Notes: generated from the letters alone by a model not told the origin. Counted from the stretch's first letter, positions 24,125-33,704 are shown. The stretch: DNA of 64,000 nucleotides from Mycolicibacterium komanii (GCF_001050035.1 NZ_CVTA01000022.1:124001-188000); one strand, 5' to 3'. Numbers and translations are program-made.

Positions 24125-26110
24125 CTAGTTCCAGATATGCACCCGCCGTTGCGGGTCGAGGTACAGCGCGTCGTTCTCGGTGACGTCGAACGCCTCGTAG
24201 AACGCGTCCATGTTGCGGATGACGCCGTTGCACCGGAACTCCGGCGGTGAGTGCGGGTCGATCGCGAGCCGCCGGATGGCCTCGGCGTCACGGGATTTCG
24301 TCCGCCATACCTGTGCCCAGCCGAAGAAGACCCGCTGCTCGCCGGTCAGCCCGTCGAGCACCGGTGCGGGCTCACCCTTGAGCGACAGGCGGTAGGCCAG
24401 CAGCGCGATCGACAGGCCGCCGAGGTCACCGATGTTCTCGCCGACGGTGAAGGCACCGTTCACGTGGTGTCCGTTGCTCAACTGCCGGGGGACGTACTCG
24501 TCGTACTGCTCGATCAACTTCTTTGTGCGCGCGCCGAACTCGGTGCGGTCCTCGTCGGTCCACCAGTCGACAAGGTTGCCGTCGCCGTCGTACTTGGCGC
24601 CCTGGTCGTCGAAGCCGTGCCCGATCTCGTGGCCGATGACCGCGCCGATCCCGCCGTAGTTCGCGGCGTCGTCGGCGTCGGCGTCGAAGAAGGGCGGCTG
24701 CAGGATCGCGGCGGGGAAGACGATCTCGTTCATGCCCGGGTTGTAGTAGGCGTTGACCGTCTGCGGCGTCATGAACCACTCGTCGCGGTCGACGGGTCCG
24801 CCGAGCTTGCGCAGCTCCCGGTCGTACTCGAACGCGTAGCCGCGACGGTAGTTGCCGTAGAGGTCGTCGCGCTCGATCACCAGGCCCGAATAGTCGCGCC
24901 ACTTCTCGGGATATCCGATCTTGGGCGTGAACTTGTCGAGCTTGGCCAGCGCCTTCTCCCGCGTCTGCGGCGTCATCCAGTCCAGGGAGTTGATGCTGAC
25001 GCGGTACGCCTCGCGAATGTTGTCGACGAGTTCGTCCATCCGCTCCTTGGCGCGCGGCGGGAAATGTCGCTCTACATACAGCTTTCCGACCGCGTCACCC
25101 AGCAAGCTCTCCACAACCGACACGGCGCGCTTCCACCGGTCGCGGATCTGCTCGGTGCCCGAGAGTCGTCGGCCGTAGAACGCGAAGTCCTCGGCGACCA
25201 GGTCGTCGGTCAGCAGGAAGGCGCGGGCGTGGATGACGCGCCACCGCAGCCAACGCTTCCAGTCCTCGAGATCGCCGCCCGACCATTCGGCGGCGAATGC
25301 GGTGAGGTAATCGGGTTGGCGCACAACGACTTCTGCGGCCTTCTCCGGGGTGGTGCCGAGCTCGGACACCCAGCTTGCCCAGTCGAACCCCGGTGCTTCG
25401 GTCGGCAGGTCGGCGAACGTGCGCAGATTGTAGGTGAGGTCCGCGTCGCGCCGTTTGACGACGTCCCAGTGCGCGGCGGCCAGTTTGGTCTCCAGCGCGA
25501 CGATACGGGCGGCGGTGTCGTCGTGATCGCCTGGGCCGTAGACCAACTCGAACATCGCCGCGATGTGCTGCGGATAGGCGGCGAGGATTTCGGCGTGCTG
25601 ATCGTCGCGGTAGTAGGACTCGTCGGGCAGGCCCAGACCCGACTGGCTCATGTGCAGCAGGTAGCGGGTCGAGTCCTTCGAGTCGGTGTCGACGTAGACG
25701 CCCGTGCCGCCGCCGACTCCGGTGCGCTGCAACGCGCCGAGCACTCTGGCGAGCGCATCGGGGGAGTCGGCCGCATCGATCGCCGCCAGCTCGTCGAGCA
25801 GTGGCTGGACCCCACGAGCGGCGACGGTCCGCTCGTCCATGAAGCTGGCGTACAGATCGCCGATGCGCTGTTCGTCGCTGCCCTCGGTGCCTGATGTCGC
25901 CGCCGCTGCGGCTCCGGTGATCAGATCGCGGACCTGTTCCTCGGCGCGGTCGTACAGCGACCGGAACGCACCGTCGGTGGCCCGGTCTCCGGGCATCTGA
26001 TACTCGGTCAGCCAGCGGCCGTTCACGTGGCCGAACAGGTCGTCTTGCGGGCGGGCGTCGGCGTCGACGTAACTGAGGTCGATACCGGATCTGATTGCTT
26101 CTACCGTCAC
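24125..26110 (-). CDS. zmp1: Zinc metalloprotease Zmp1 (M13, neprilysin-like)
   Basis: A 661-residue M13 endopeptidase, matching Rv0198c along its length. The zinc site HEIGH appears in VIGHEIGHGFDDQG with the downstream ENIGDLGG glutamate. The N-terminus SGIDLSYVDADARPQDDLFGHVNG is characteristic. No signal peptide is seen, as in M. tuberculosis, where it interferes with phagosome maturation and inflammasome activation. GTG 26110 overlaps the TGA of the glycosyltransferase gene (GTGA), so the longer frame is rejected. The two genes are coupled. Confidence 0.95.
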   Translation of the reverse strand: MTVEAIRSGIDLSYVDADARPQDDLFGHVNGRWLTEYQMPGDRATDGAFRSLYDRAEEQVRDLITGAAAAATSGTEGSDEQRIGDLYASFMDERTVAARGVQPLLDELAAIDAADSPDALARVLGALQRTGVGGGTGVYVDTDSKDSTRYLLHMSQSGLGLPDESYYRDDQHAEILAAYPQHIAAMFELVYGPGDHDDTAARIVALETKLAAAHWDVVKRRDADLTYNLRTFADLPTEAPGFDWASWVSELGTTPEKAAEVVVRQPDYLTAFAAEWSGGDLEDWKRWLRWRVIHARAFLLTDDLVAEDFAFYGRRLSGTEQIRDRWKRAVSVVESLLGDAVGKLYVERHFPPRAKERMDELVDNIREAYRVSINSLDWMTPQTREKALAKLDKFTPKIGYPEKWRDYSGLVIERDDLYGNYRRGYAFEYDRELRKLGGPVDRDEWFMTPQTVNAYYNPGMNEIVFPAAILQPPFFDADADDAANYGGIGAVIGHEIGHGFDDQGAKYDGDGNLVDWWTDEDRTEFGARTKKLIEQYDEYVPRQLSNGHHVNGAFTVGENIGDLGGLSIALLAYRLSLKGEPAPVLDGLTGEQRVFFGWAQVWRTKSRDAEAIRRLAIDPHSPPEFRCNGVIRNMDAFYEAFDVTENDALYLDPQRRVHIWN

Positions 26111-27420
26111 CCCACCAGGGTGCCAGAACCCGTGGCGGGTCTCCCGGGTCGCTGCGGCACCGCGAGACCCTCGAGCGTCTCGGCGATGCGGTCGAAGGCG
26201 TTCACTGCGCTGATATCGCGGCTCACCCGTCGCGCGGCGACGCGGTAGGCGTCGGTGCCGAGGATCTCGTCGAGGGCGCCGGCGATCGCGGCGCGTGCGG
26301 GCCGTGAGGTGCCCAGGTTGATGCCGACCCCGGCGTAGCCCACGCGGGCGGCGACCTCGGGTTTGTCGGCCGAGCCGCCGGCGACGACGAGCGGGATGCC
26401 GTGCGACAGCGCCTGATGCACGCCGCCGTAGCCGCCGTTGGTGATCATCACGTCGACGTGGGGCAGCAGTTCGGCATAGGGCAGGAAGTCGGTGACGCAG
26501 GCGTTGGCGGGCACCCGGCCGGGGATCGTCGAGCGACCCCGCCGCCCTGTCGTCGCGACCACCCGCAGATCCTCGCGATCGGCCAGCGCCTCGACGGTGG
26601 GGACGACGAGTGCGTCGAGGTCCTCGTTGTCCCACGTGCCCTGGCTGACGTGCACGACCGTGCGCGCATCGGCCGCAGGATCCCACGGCAGGCCGTGCCG
26701 GGCGGCGGACGGTCTCGGGATGACCGGGCCGGTGTAGACGACGGTCGCGGACAGGTCACTGCGCGGATACTCCAGCGAGGGCACGGTGAACTGCAGGAGG
26801 CGGTCGGCGAGCAGCGGCCAGTCCGTCAGGAACACCGGAGACGACGGGGCGTCCACCGCGGCCAGCGCGGCGTTCAGATCGGAATGGACGTCGCGGAACA
26901 TGACCCGGTGCGTCACCCACGTCATCGGTTCGTAGTTGAGGTCCGACCGTGGCGCCCATGCCGTCCCGAACGGCGGTGCGTCGGCGCTCGACAACGTCAG
27001 CGGGCCGACCCCGCACACCAGGATCCACGGCCGGGGCCGGTGGCCCGTCAACAGCGGCAGTGCGCCGGTGAACGCGACATCGCACAGCACCGCGTCGAAG
27101 TGCTCCTGCGCAAGCGCTTTACGCAGTGCCCAGTACTGCGCGGCCAGCGGGTCGATGAACACCGAGCGCATCTCGGCGCGACCCCGATACCAGCGGTCGA
27201 GCAGCGCAGGCACGCCCCGCAATCCGGCCTCGTCCCGCCTGGGACGTGCCGCGTCGGGCAGATCGATCGCCGACAGGCTCCGCTCCAGCACGGCATCCCG
27301 GTGTTCGGCGCCGGTCAGCACTGTGACGCGGTGACCGCGCTGTTTGAGGTCGGCGGCGACGTGCAGCAGCGGCATCACATGCCCGGGGATCGGGCTGGCG
27401 GCAATGAGGTAGTTGGCCAC
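26107..27420 (-). CDS. GT1-type glycosyltransferase (MGT/UGT family)
   Basis: A 437-residue GT-B fold enzyme. The N-terminal domain starts VANYLIAASPIPGHVMPLLHVA with the usual acceptor-domain HV-type motif. The C-terminal donor domain has VVHVSQGTWDNEDL and FLPYAELLPHVDVMITNGGYGG, a UGT-like signature. It would glycosylate a small lipophilic acceptor; donor and acceptor are unknown. GTG 27420 has AAGGGA five bases upstream and gives the standard start. It is co-transcribed with zmp1, an arrangement I do not recall from M. tuberculosis. Confidence 0.88.
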   Translation of the reverse strand: MANYLIAASPIPGHVMPLLHVAADLKQRGHRVTVLTGAEHRDAVLERSLSAIDLPDAARPRRDEAGLRGVPALLDRWYRGRAEMRSVFIDPLAAQYWALRKALAQEHFDAVLCDVAFTGALPLLTGHRPRPWILVCGVGPLTLSSADAPPFGTAWAPRSDLNYEPMTWVTHRVMFRDVHSDLNAALAAVDAPSSPVFLTDWPLLADRLLQFTVPSLEYPRSDLSATVVYTGPVIPRPSAARHGLPWDPAADARTVVHVSQGTWDNEDLDALVVPTVEALADREDLRVVATTGRRGRSTIPGRVPANACVTDFLPYAELLPHVDVMITNGGYGGVHQALSHGIPLVVAGGSADKPEVAARVGYAGVGINLGTSRPARAAIAGALDEILGTDAYRVAARRVSRDISAVNAFDRIAETLEGLAVPQRPGRPATGSGTLVG

Positions 27421-27529
27421 GCAATCCCTTCGGTCGGCCGGTCGCGAGCCTGCATACCCCTCTTCTGCGCTCTTGACCGCGAGCGGGTTGTGACATTGAC
27501 CGCTCACGGAGGCCCGAGCCGCAGCCCGG

Positions 27530-27535
27530 TAGCCT
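27530..27535 (+). promoter_or_regulatory. -10 element TAGCCT, leaderless promoter of omamA
   Basis: It lies seven bases before ATG 27543, consistent with transcription starting at the start codon. Confidence 0.45.
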
Positions 27536-27542
27536 CACGCGC

Positions 27543-28133
27543 ATGCCCGAGGACGAGCCCACCGCGACCGAGGACGGTCCCGTCTTCACCAGTTACGGCA
27601 TCGCATCGGCGGTGCTGGGCGTGATCGCGGTTGTCGCGGTGGCGCTGGCCGCGCTGATCTGGATCCAGCACCGCGACGACACCGACGAACTGCGGTACCG
27701 CTCGCGCGTCATGCAGACCGCGGCCGACTGGACCAACGTGCTGATCAACATGAACAGGGACACCGTGCAGGCCGACTTGGTCAAGCTGCACGAGGGCACC
27801 GTCGGGCAACTCAACGCGGACTTCGACGCGGCGGTCGAGCCATACCGCAAGCTCGTGCAGACCCTGCAGTCGAAGACCGCCGGCCAGATCGACTCGGTGG
27901 CCGTCGAATCGATCTACCACCCGCCGCCGGGTCCCGACGGGGCGAGACCGCAGCGGCCGCAGCCCGAGATCGCCGAATTCGCGTCGCGCACCGACACCGT
28001 CATGGTGGTGGCGACGTCGATCAGCGAGAACGTCGGTGGGGACAAGCCGAAGACGGTGCGCTGGACGCTTCGGTTGGACGTGTCCGACGTGGACGGCAGA
28101 CTGCTGATCTCGCGGTTGGAGCCGATCCGATGA
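27543..28133 (+). CDS. omamA: Orphaned Mce-associated membrane protein OmamA
   Basis: A 196-residue protein with a short cytoplasmic N-terminus, one transmembrane helix (about 18-40) and an extracytoplasmic Mce-associated (Mam/NTF2-like) domain. Position next to zmp1 and sequence layout match Rv0199. In M. tuberculosis this protein stabilises MceG and supports Mce1 and Mce4 lipid import. The ATG is preceded by a leaderless -10 element. Its last four bases overlap the next gene (ATGA), indicating a tight pair. No mce operon is in the window. Confidence 0.87.
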   Translation: MPEDEPTATEDGPVFTSYGIASAVLGVIAVVAVALAALIWIQHRDDTDELRYRSRVMQTAADWTNVLINMNRDTVQADLVKLHEGTVGQLNADFDAAVEPYRKLVQTLQSKTAGQIDSVAVESIYHPPPGPDGARPQRPQPEIAEFASRTDTVMVVATSISENVGGDKPKTVRWTLRLDVSDVDGRLLISRLEPIR

Positions 28134-28819
28134 GGAACGTCTGGCGGGTCGCCGCGTTCGACGTCGCTCCTCCGCTGGCGGCGATGGCGGCGCTGGTCTA
28201 CATCGGCATCGCGCTGGCCTGGCCGGTGTGGTGGGTGTCGGTCTGTTCGGTGCTGTGCCTGTTGATCGTGCAGGGCGTGGTGGTCAATGTCGTGCTCGCG
28301 CGCCGCGACGCGGTGACGGTCGGCACCGACGACGACGGCCCGGGGTTGAGGTTGGGAGTGGTGGCGGTCGCGACAGCGGCGGTGGCCGCCGCTGTGCTCG
28401 TCGGCTACCTGAAGTGGACGGTGCCGGACCGCACGCTGGGCAACGACAGCGCTGACGTCGTCGGCATCGCCAGCAGCGTGGCCGAGGCGTCCGCCACGTT
28501 CACCCCCCAGAACCCGACCGCATCGATCGACCGGGCGGCAGCGATGATGGCGCCGGAACGCGCCGAGGCGTTCAGGAACGAGTTCTCCTCGGTGGCAAAG
28601 GATTTGACGAGCCGTAACGTGTCCGCCCAGGCGAGCACCGTCTCGGCGGGAGTCGAAGCGATCGGGCCGAACGCCGCGAGCGTCGCGGTGATCTTGCACG
28701 CGACACAGAACTCACCGGGCAAGCAGCCCGACACCGCGGTGCTGGCGCTGCGGGTCACCCTGAGCAAGAACGACGGTCGGTGGTTGGTCGACGACGTGTC
28801 GCCGATCCACTCGCGCTGA
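28130..28819 (+). CDS. Mce-associated membrane protein (Rv0200 type)
   Basis: A 229-residue protein with two or three N-terminal membrane helices (about 15-60 and 75-100) followed by an extracytoplasmic Mam/NTF2-like domain (about 110-229, ending RWLVDDVSPIH). It overlaps omamA by four bases and corresponds to Rv0200 by position. It probably works with OmamA in Mce transporter assembly or stability (inference from coupling and family). Confidence 0.83.
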   Translation: MRNVWRVAAFDVAPPLAAMAALVYIGIALAWPVWWVSVCSVLCLLIVQGVVVNVVLARRDAVTVGTDDDGPGLRLGVVAVATAAVAAAVLVGYLKWTVPDRTLGNDSADVVGIASSVAEASATFTPQNPTASIDRAAAMMAPERAEAFRNEFSSVAKDLTSRNVSAQASTVSAGVEAIGPNAASVAVILHATQNSPGKQPDTAVLALRVTLSKNDGRWLVDDVSPIHSR

Positions 28820-28849
28820 CGCCGCTCGCTCGAAGGGCGCGGCAGAGGG

Positions 28850-29245
28850 TCAGCCGAGGAGCCGGGCGTGGTCGACCTTGATGCAGCGGTCCATCACGAC
28901 CGTCAGGCCGGCTGCCTCACCGTCGCGGGCGACCTGTTCGTCCCACAGGCCCAGCTGCAGCCACAGCACCTTGGCGCCCACCGCGACGGTGTCCCGCAGC
29001 ACCTCGGGCAGGTGCTCGCGGCGCCGGAACACGTCGACGAGGTCGGGCACGACCGGCAGGTCCGCCAGTGACGGGTAGACCGGTGTGCCCTCGATGTCGC
29101 TGACGGTCGGGTTCACCAGATACAGCTCGTAATCGCCCGCCGCCTTGAGGTAGGTCCAGATGTCGTGGCTGGCGCGGGCGGGGTTGGGTGATGCGCCGAC
29201 GATCGCCACCGTGCGGGTCTCCCGCAGGATCTGTTCGAGGTCCAT
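28850..29245 (-). CDS. CoA-binding domain protein (YccU-like)
   Basis: A 131-residue Rossmann-fold protein. The nucleotide/CoA motif is TVAIVGASPNPARASHDIW. Further conserved segments are LVNPTV, VDVFRRREHLPEVL and the C-terminal MDRCIKVDHARLL. Members bind CoA or other nucleotides; the physiological role is unknown. It is convergent with the Rv0200-type gene. Confidence 0.87.
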   Translation of the reverse strand: MDLEQILRETRTVAIVGASPNPARASHDIWTYLKAAGDYELYLVNPTVSDIEGTPVYPSLADLPVVPDLVDVFRRREHLPEVLRDTVAVGAKVLWLQLGLWDEQVARDGEAAGLTVVMDRCIKVDHARLLG

Positions 29246-29266
29246 TCCCGGCGTATACCCAGCGCG

Positions 29267-29773
29267 TCAGTTGTGGGGCCGCGACGAACGCATCCGGGCG
29301 AACCGCTCGGAGAGCCGCTTCATGCGCACCATCAGCGACGCCGACGGGCTGGTCTTGCCGCTGAGGAAGGCCGCGAAGTCCTCGGCGGGCACACCGATGC
29401 GCGACGCGAACTCCTGGCGGCCGAGCCCGGAGTGCTCCAGCAGCGCGCGGATGTGGCGGGCCACCTCTTCGCGCTCATTGGCCTCGAGGTGTTCGCGGGT
29501 ACGGGTGAGCACCTCGGCCAGTGCCTTGGACACGCCGTACGGCCGCGCGGTCTCGAGCACCTCCTCGACCTGACGGGCGGTGCGTCCGAACGGATCCCGC
29601 TTGATCGCCGCGACGATGCGCTGCCACACGGCCAGGTCGTCGGTTTCGAGGGCCGCGCGGATGGCCGCGGTCGGCCAGAACTCGACCGGACGCTCGTCGG
29701 CCGCCGACTTCGCGGCCTGACCCTCGGAGACACCCTGGCGGCGGGTGTCCCGGATGTCGGGAGTCACCGTCAC
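29267..29773 (-). CDS. HTH-domain protein downstream of mmpL11 (Rv0201c type)
   Basis: A 168-residue cytoplasmic protein. The N-terminal half is helical (WPTAAIRAALETDDLAVWQRIV). The C-terminal third contains an XRE-like helix-turn-helix (LGRQEFASRIGVPAEDFAAFLSGKT). GTG 29773 overlaps the mmpL11 stop (GTGA); GTG 29767 is an alternative. Translation is coupled to mmpL11, and Rv0201c holds the same place in M. tuberculosis. It may be a regulator of the locus, or the HTH may serve protein contacts (inference). Confidence 0.8.
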   Translation of the reverse strand: MTVTPDIRDTRRQGVSEGQAAKSAADERPVEFWPTAAIRAALETDDLAVWQRIVAAIKRDPFGRTARQVEEVLETARPYGVSKALAEVLTRTREHLEANEREEVARHIRALLEHSGLGRQEFASRIGVPAEDFAAFLSGKTSPSASLMVRMKRLSERFARMRSSRPHN

Positions 29774-32676
29774 CTCGCCTCCTCCAGCATCGCGACCGCC
29801 ACCGACAGGCAGCGCTCCCGAACCTTGGCCCACTCCGCCTCCGCCTCCGGTCCGGACATCCGGGTGTCGTGCTCGTCCGACGGCTGCGGGTCGGCCAGTC
29901 GGCGCACCAGCTGAGTCGCCACCCATTGTTTCCTCGACTGCGAACCAGAGTAGTACCGGTCCATTGTGCTCAGTACTTCCGCCGCGGTGTGCGTGTCCAT
30001 GCACTCGACCAGGTCCGCGAATTCGGCATAGTCGCGTGTGGTGTTGCGGCACATGATCAGGTAGCCCTTCAACCGCAGGGTCTCCGCACCCGTCGGGATC
30101 TGCAGCCGGTCACCGGTCGGCAGCTGGACGTTGGTGGTCTCCATCGGGCTGCGCCGCTCCATGGTCGCGTGCTCGCATTCCGATGCGGTCTCCAGCGCGT
30201 CCAGCGCGACCGCCAGGCGGCCCCGCCACAAGGTCACCGGGTGCACGGGCGGTGGTGCGGTGGCCAGCGCGGTACCGCCGCCGCCGTTGCGGTGCCCGGC
30301 GTTGAGACGCCCGGCGCTGCGCATCTTCACCGTCGGCGCGCTCGGGGCACACCCGCTGAACGCCAGCGGATCGGCCACCGTCACGGCTTGCGGTACAAGG
30401 GTTTTCAGCTTGGCCGCCGACTTGACGACGGTGCGCAGCTCGGAGCCGCTCGGTCCCAGCGACGACAGGTCGTCGGGGATGATGATCAGGTCGGGTGTGT
30501 CCACCTTGGGCAGCGGCTTCTCGAAATCGACCGACGGCAGGGCCCGCGCCAGCCACTGTGGCAGCCACCAGTTCCACTCGTCGAACATCGCCATCAGCGC
30601 GGGCACCAGGACCAGCCGGACCACCGTCGCATCCACCGCGATCGCCACCGCACAGGCCACGCCCAGCTGGGCCACCAGCGGCATGCCCGCGAAAGCGAAC
30701 CCGATGAACACCGCGATCATGATGAGGGCGGCGCTGGTGATGGTCCGCGCGCTCGTGCTGACGCCGTAGGCCACCGCGTCGCGGGTGTTGCGGGTCAGCA
30801 GGAAGCGCTCGCGAATGCGGGTCAGCAGGAAGATCTCGTAGTCCATGGACAGGCCGAACGTCATCGCCAGCACCAGGGGCGGGATCGTGCTGTCCAGCGA
30901 TGAGATCCGATCGAAACCCAGATCCTCAAGCCAGCCCCACTGGAACACCGCGACGAGGCTGCCGTAGGCGGCGGCGACCGACAACACCGTCATCAGCACG
31001 CCCTTGATCGCCAGGACCACCGAACGGATCGCCACCAGCAGCATGCAGAACGCGATCAGCGCCACGAAGACGAACACGAGTGGCTGCTTGACCGACACCT
31101 GGTCGTCGAAGTCCTTGATCAGCGCGGTCGGGCCACCGACGTCGATCTTCACGTTCTCGGCCCCGGCCGTCGACGGCAGCTCTGCACGCATCCAGTCGAC
31201 GGTCTCGCGGGCCGCCATGTCCTCGGGATCGACCGACAGCACCGCCGAGAGCAGCGCGTGGCGGTAGTCCTCGCCGAACGACGGCGGGCTGACCGAAACC
31301 ACGTTCGGGCCCTGAGCCATCCGCTGGCGGATCGCGTCGAGCATCGGCTCCTTCGCCGGCGCCGATGCGGCGTTGCCGTCCGGGAACGCCACCAACACCC
31401 GCACCGGACCGAGCGCGCCGGCGCCCAGCGCTTCGGCCGCGGCGTTGACGCCGCCGCGGATCTCGTGGGTCGGCTCGAACTGCCGCTGCATGCTGTTGCC
31501 CAGCATCATCGAGAACGCGGGTGCGGCCAGCGTGATCAGCAGCGCCGCGGCGGCCAGCGCCGACAACCACGGCCTGCGCATCACCCAGCCGGTCCAACGG
31601 GTCCAGAACCGGGACTGGGTGCTCTCCGGGCGCCTCGACCAGTGCAGGTACGACGACCGGCGCGCCGCCGAGCGGCCGAACGTCGCCAGCACGGCCGGCG
31701 TCAGCGTGGTGGAGGTGAGCACCGCCACCGCGACCGCGAGGATGGCGCCGGTGGCCATCGACACCAGCACCGGGGTGTGGATCAGGTAGATGCCGGTCAC
31801 CGAGGCGATCACGGTCAGCCCGGACAGCACCACCGCAAGGCCGGACGTGGCCATCGCGGCGTCGGCGGCCTGATCGGGGTCCCGGCCGGCGCGCAGCTCC
31901 TCGCGGAACCGCATGAGAATGAACAGTGAGTAGTCGATGGCCAGCGCGATGCCGAACATCGACACCGTCGACGTCACGAACACCGACATCGTCGTGAACA
32001 TCGACAGCAGGTAGACCAGTCCCATCGTCACCACGACGGTGCAGATCCCGAGCACCAGCGGCACGGCCGCCGCGGCCAGCGATCCGAACACCGCGAGCAA
32101 TACGATCAGGACGATCGGAAGGTTCCACCGCTCAGCCTGGGCGATGTCGTGTTTGGTGGCCTGGGTGGCGGCGGCGCCGAGCGCACCCTGACCGATGACG
32201 TACAGCTTGACCTTGCCGTTCTCGATCTCGCCGGGGTCCTCGCCGGTGATGCCGACTTTGTGGCGCAGCTGTTTGGCGACGTCCACCGCGCCGGTGTTGT
32301 TGAAGTCGAGCTGCAGCGTGATGACGTAGGGCCGGTCCGGTTGCGGCGGCGGCTGCTGCGGGTTCGGCACGATCTTGACGCTGGGCACCTCGGCGGCCAG
32401 GCGTTCGAGGTGGGCGACGGCGTCGTTCATGTCCTGGTACGACGCATCGGCGCGCGGCGCGGCCACCAACGCCAGCGGCGAGGCGCCCTGATCGGGGAAG
32501 TGCTCTTCGAGTTCGCGTTGCACGCGCAGCGACTGGGAACCCTCGACCTCGAAACCGCCGCCGGTGAGATGGCTTGACTGGTTCAGCGCCAGCCAGACGG
32601 ACGGGACGAGCAGGAGTACCCATACGGCGAAAACCGCCCAGCGATATCTGCGCAGTTTGCTGCTCAAGCGCAACAT
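29770..32676 (-). CDS. mmpL11: RND transporter MmpL11
   Basis: A 968-residue inner membrane RND transporter, the same size as Rv0202c. There are twelve predicted membrane helices with two large periplasmic loops (about 45-190 and 400-540). The proton-relay Asp-Tyr pairs appear in IALAIDYSLFILMRF and LSMDYEIFLLTRIRE. The C-terminal cytoplasmic region (about 740-968) is long. In mycobacteria MmpL11 exports mycolate wax ester and long-chain triacylglycerol and has been linked to haem uptake with Rv0203. The hemophore genes lie divergently next door, which supports that link. Confidence 0.95.
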   Translation of the reverse strand: MLRLSSKLRRYRWAVFAVWVLLLVPSVWLALNQSSHLTGGGFEVEGSQSLRVQRELEEHFPDQGASPLALVAAPRADASYQDMNDAVAHLERLAAEVPSVKIVPNPQQPPPQPDRPYVITLQLDFNNTGAVDVAKQLRHKVGITGEDPGEIENGKVKLYVIGQGALGAAATQATKHDIAQAERWNLPIVLIVLLAVFGSLAAAAVPLVLGICTVVVTMGLVYLLSMFTTMSVFVTSTVSMFGIALAIDYSLFILMRFREELRAGRDPDQAADAAMATSGLAVVLSGLTVIASVTGIYLIHTPVLVSMATGAILAVAVAVLTSTTLTPAVLATFGRSAARRSSYLHWSRRPESTQSRFWTRWTGWVMRRPWLSALAAAALLITLAAPAFSMMLGNSMQRQFEPTHEIRGGVNAAAEALGAGALGPVRVLVAFPDGNAASAPAKEPMLDAIRQRMAQGPNVVSVSPPSFGEDYRHALLSAVLSVDPEDMAARETVDWMRAELPSTAGAENVKIDVGGPTALIKDFDDQVSVKQPLVFVFVALIAFCMLLVAIRSVVLAIKGVLMTVLSVAAAYGSLVAVFQWGWLEDLGFDRISSLDSTIPPLVLAMTFGLSMDYEIFLLTRIRERFLLTRNTRDAVAYGVSTSARTITSAALIMIAVFIGFAFAGMPLVAQLGVACAVAIAVDATVVRLVLVPALMAMFDEWNWWLPQWLARALPSVDFEKPLPKVDTPDLIIIPDDLSSLGPSGSELRTVVKSAAKLKTLVPQAVTVADPLAFSGCAPSAPTVKMRSAGRLNAGHRNGGGGTALATAPPPVHPVTLWRGRLAVALDALETASECEHATMERRSPMETTNVQLPTGDRLQIPTGAETLRLKGYLIMCRNTTRDYAEFADLVECMDTHTAAEVLSTMDRYYSGSQSRKQWVATQLVRRLADPQPSDEHDTRMSGPEAEAEWAKVRERCLSVAVAMLEEAR

Positions 32677-33034
32677 GAATTGCTGGATTGGATTCCCCGC
32701 TTTCTCCCCGGCGTTTCGTAGCCGAAGCGTACATCAACCTGCGGTAAGGTGCCCCGCCCTTCGGTGTCCTCTCAGGGGCCTCGAGCAGTCTGCCAGCAAC
32801 GCCTCAAGATCACCCGATTCGTTCTCGCGAACAAGGCGATCGGCGTTACCGGGGACGCCCGTGGGCGTGGGTTCGCAAGGGTCGCCGGACCGCAGAATTG
32901 GCGGGGGTCGCGCACCGGGTGGCAGGATGAGCCTCGGCCGTTTTCGGCGTCGGGGACTGATTGCCGTCCATCGCGAGAGCATTTGCGGACCGTTCGAGAT
33001 CGTCGACACGTCCGCAAATCGTTAGGAGTTGTCC
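32677..33034. other. 358-base divergent gap between mmpL11 and the hemophore genes
   Basis: No convincing gene is present. It must hold the mmpL11 promoter and the hemophore promoter. The only clear structure is the long-armed inverted repeat listed at 32981-33019. No tRNA, small RNA hairpin or repeat family was recognised. Confidence 0.6.
32981..33019. promoter_or_regulatory. Inverted repeat ATTTGCGGAC-N19-GTCCGCAAAT
   Basis: Perfect ten-base arms are separated by 19 bases, ending 15 bases before the first hemophore start codon. The core TGCGGAC recurs upstream of the second hemophore (33698-33704). It is a candidate operator, or alternatively a 5' leader hairpin. Confidence 0.5.
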
Positions 33035-33607
33035 ATGAAAACGACCCCCCGGCTGATGCGTCGCGGCTTCGTCGGCGTCGTCGCCGCCTCCGCCGCAGGC
33101 GGGGCCGTGGCGGCCGCGCTGGCGCTGCCGTCCATGACGTCGATGCCGTCGGCCACCGCCGCCGAGGATCCGTGCGCCGCCAGTTCGGTCGCCAAGACCA
33201 TCGGAGACGTTGCCAATTCCACCGGTGAGTACCTCGAGGCGCACCCGCAGACGAACCAGGCGTTGACGACGATCTCCAAGCAGCAGGCCGGACCGCAGTC
33301 GCTCGGCGCGCTGAAGAACTACTTCGACGCCAACCCGCAAGTCGCCAAGGACATGCAGCAGTTGCAGCAGCCGCTGACGAGCCTGTCGGGCAAGTGCAAG
33401 CTGCCGTTCACGCTGCCGCAGGTGATGGGTCTGATGCAGGCCGCGCAGCAGGGCGGCGGCTTGCCCGCGAGTTTGCCGGCGCAGGCACCCACCCCCAAGG
33501 CGCCGACGGCCACCGCGCCGGGCGCCACGACGCAACAGCATGGGGCGTCACCGGTTTCACAGGGCAGCGCGCCGTCGCCTTCGTCGGCGATCGCCGGTCT
33601 GCCCTGA
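33035..33607 (+). CDS. Hemophore-related exported protein (Rv0203 type) with C-terminal extension
   Basis: A 190-residue secreted protein. It has a twin-arginine-like basic start (LMRRGFVG) and a hydrophobic signal segment, then a helical haem-binding hemophore domain. That domain has two cysteines (DPCAASS, SGKCKLPF) and the YLEAHPQTNQALT and YFDANPQVAKDM segments seen in Rv0203. Tyr and His residues there are candidate haem contacts. Residues about 140-190 are a Pro/Ala/Ser/Gln-rich tail not present in Rv0203 as I remember it. ATG 33035 has AGGAG six bases upstream. The mmpL11 gene is divergent. Confidence 0.87.
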   Translation: MKTTPRLMRRGFVGVVAASAAGGAVAAALALPSMTSMPSATAAEDPCAASSVAKTIGDVANSTGEYLEAHPQTNQALTTISKQQAGPQSLGALKNYFDANPQVAKDMQQLQQPLTSLSGKCKLPFTLPQVMGLMQAAQQGGGLPASLPAQAPTPKAPTATAPGATTQQHGASPVSQGSAPSPSSAIAGLP

Positions 33608-33677
33608 CCCGAAACCACCCGTAGCCAACGTCCGCGGGCGTTCTGGGCTGCGGATTTCGACTTTTCGGCGATTCGTT

Positions 33678-33704
33678 GACCGCAAGGCAGGAAAGTCTGC
33701 GGAC
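33678..33704. promoter_or_regulatory. Second copy of the TGCGGAC motif, hemophore promoter
   Basis: GACCGCA faces TGCGGAC across 13 bases (6 of 7 pairs). It sits just upstream of a possible -10 element TAGCTT (33713-33718) of the second hemophore gene. It resembles half of the 32981-33019 repeat. Confidence 0.4.

Noticed and set aside
26111..26686. N-terminal extension of zmp1 up to 26686
   Set aside because: It is antisense-like Arg/Gly sequence lying within the glycosyltransferase gene; GTG 26110 overlaps that gene's stop and fits the M13 family start.
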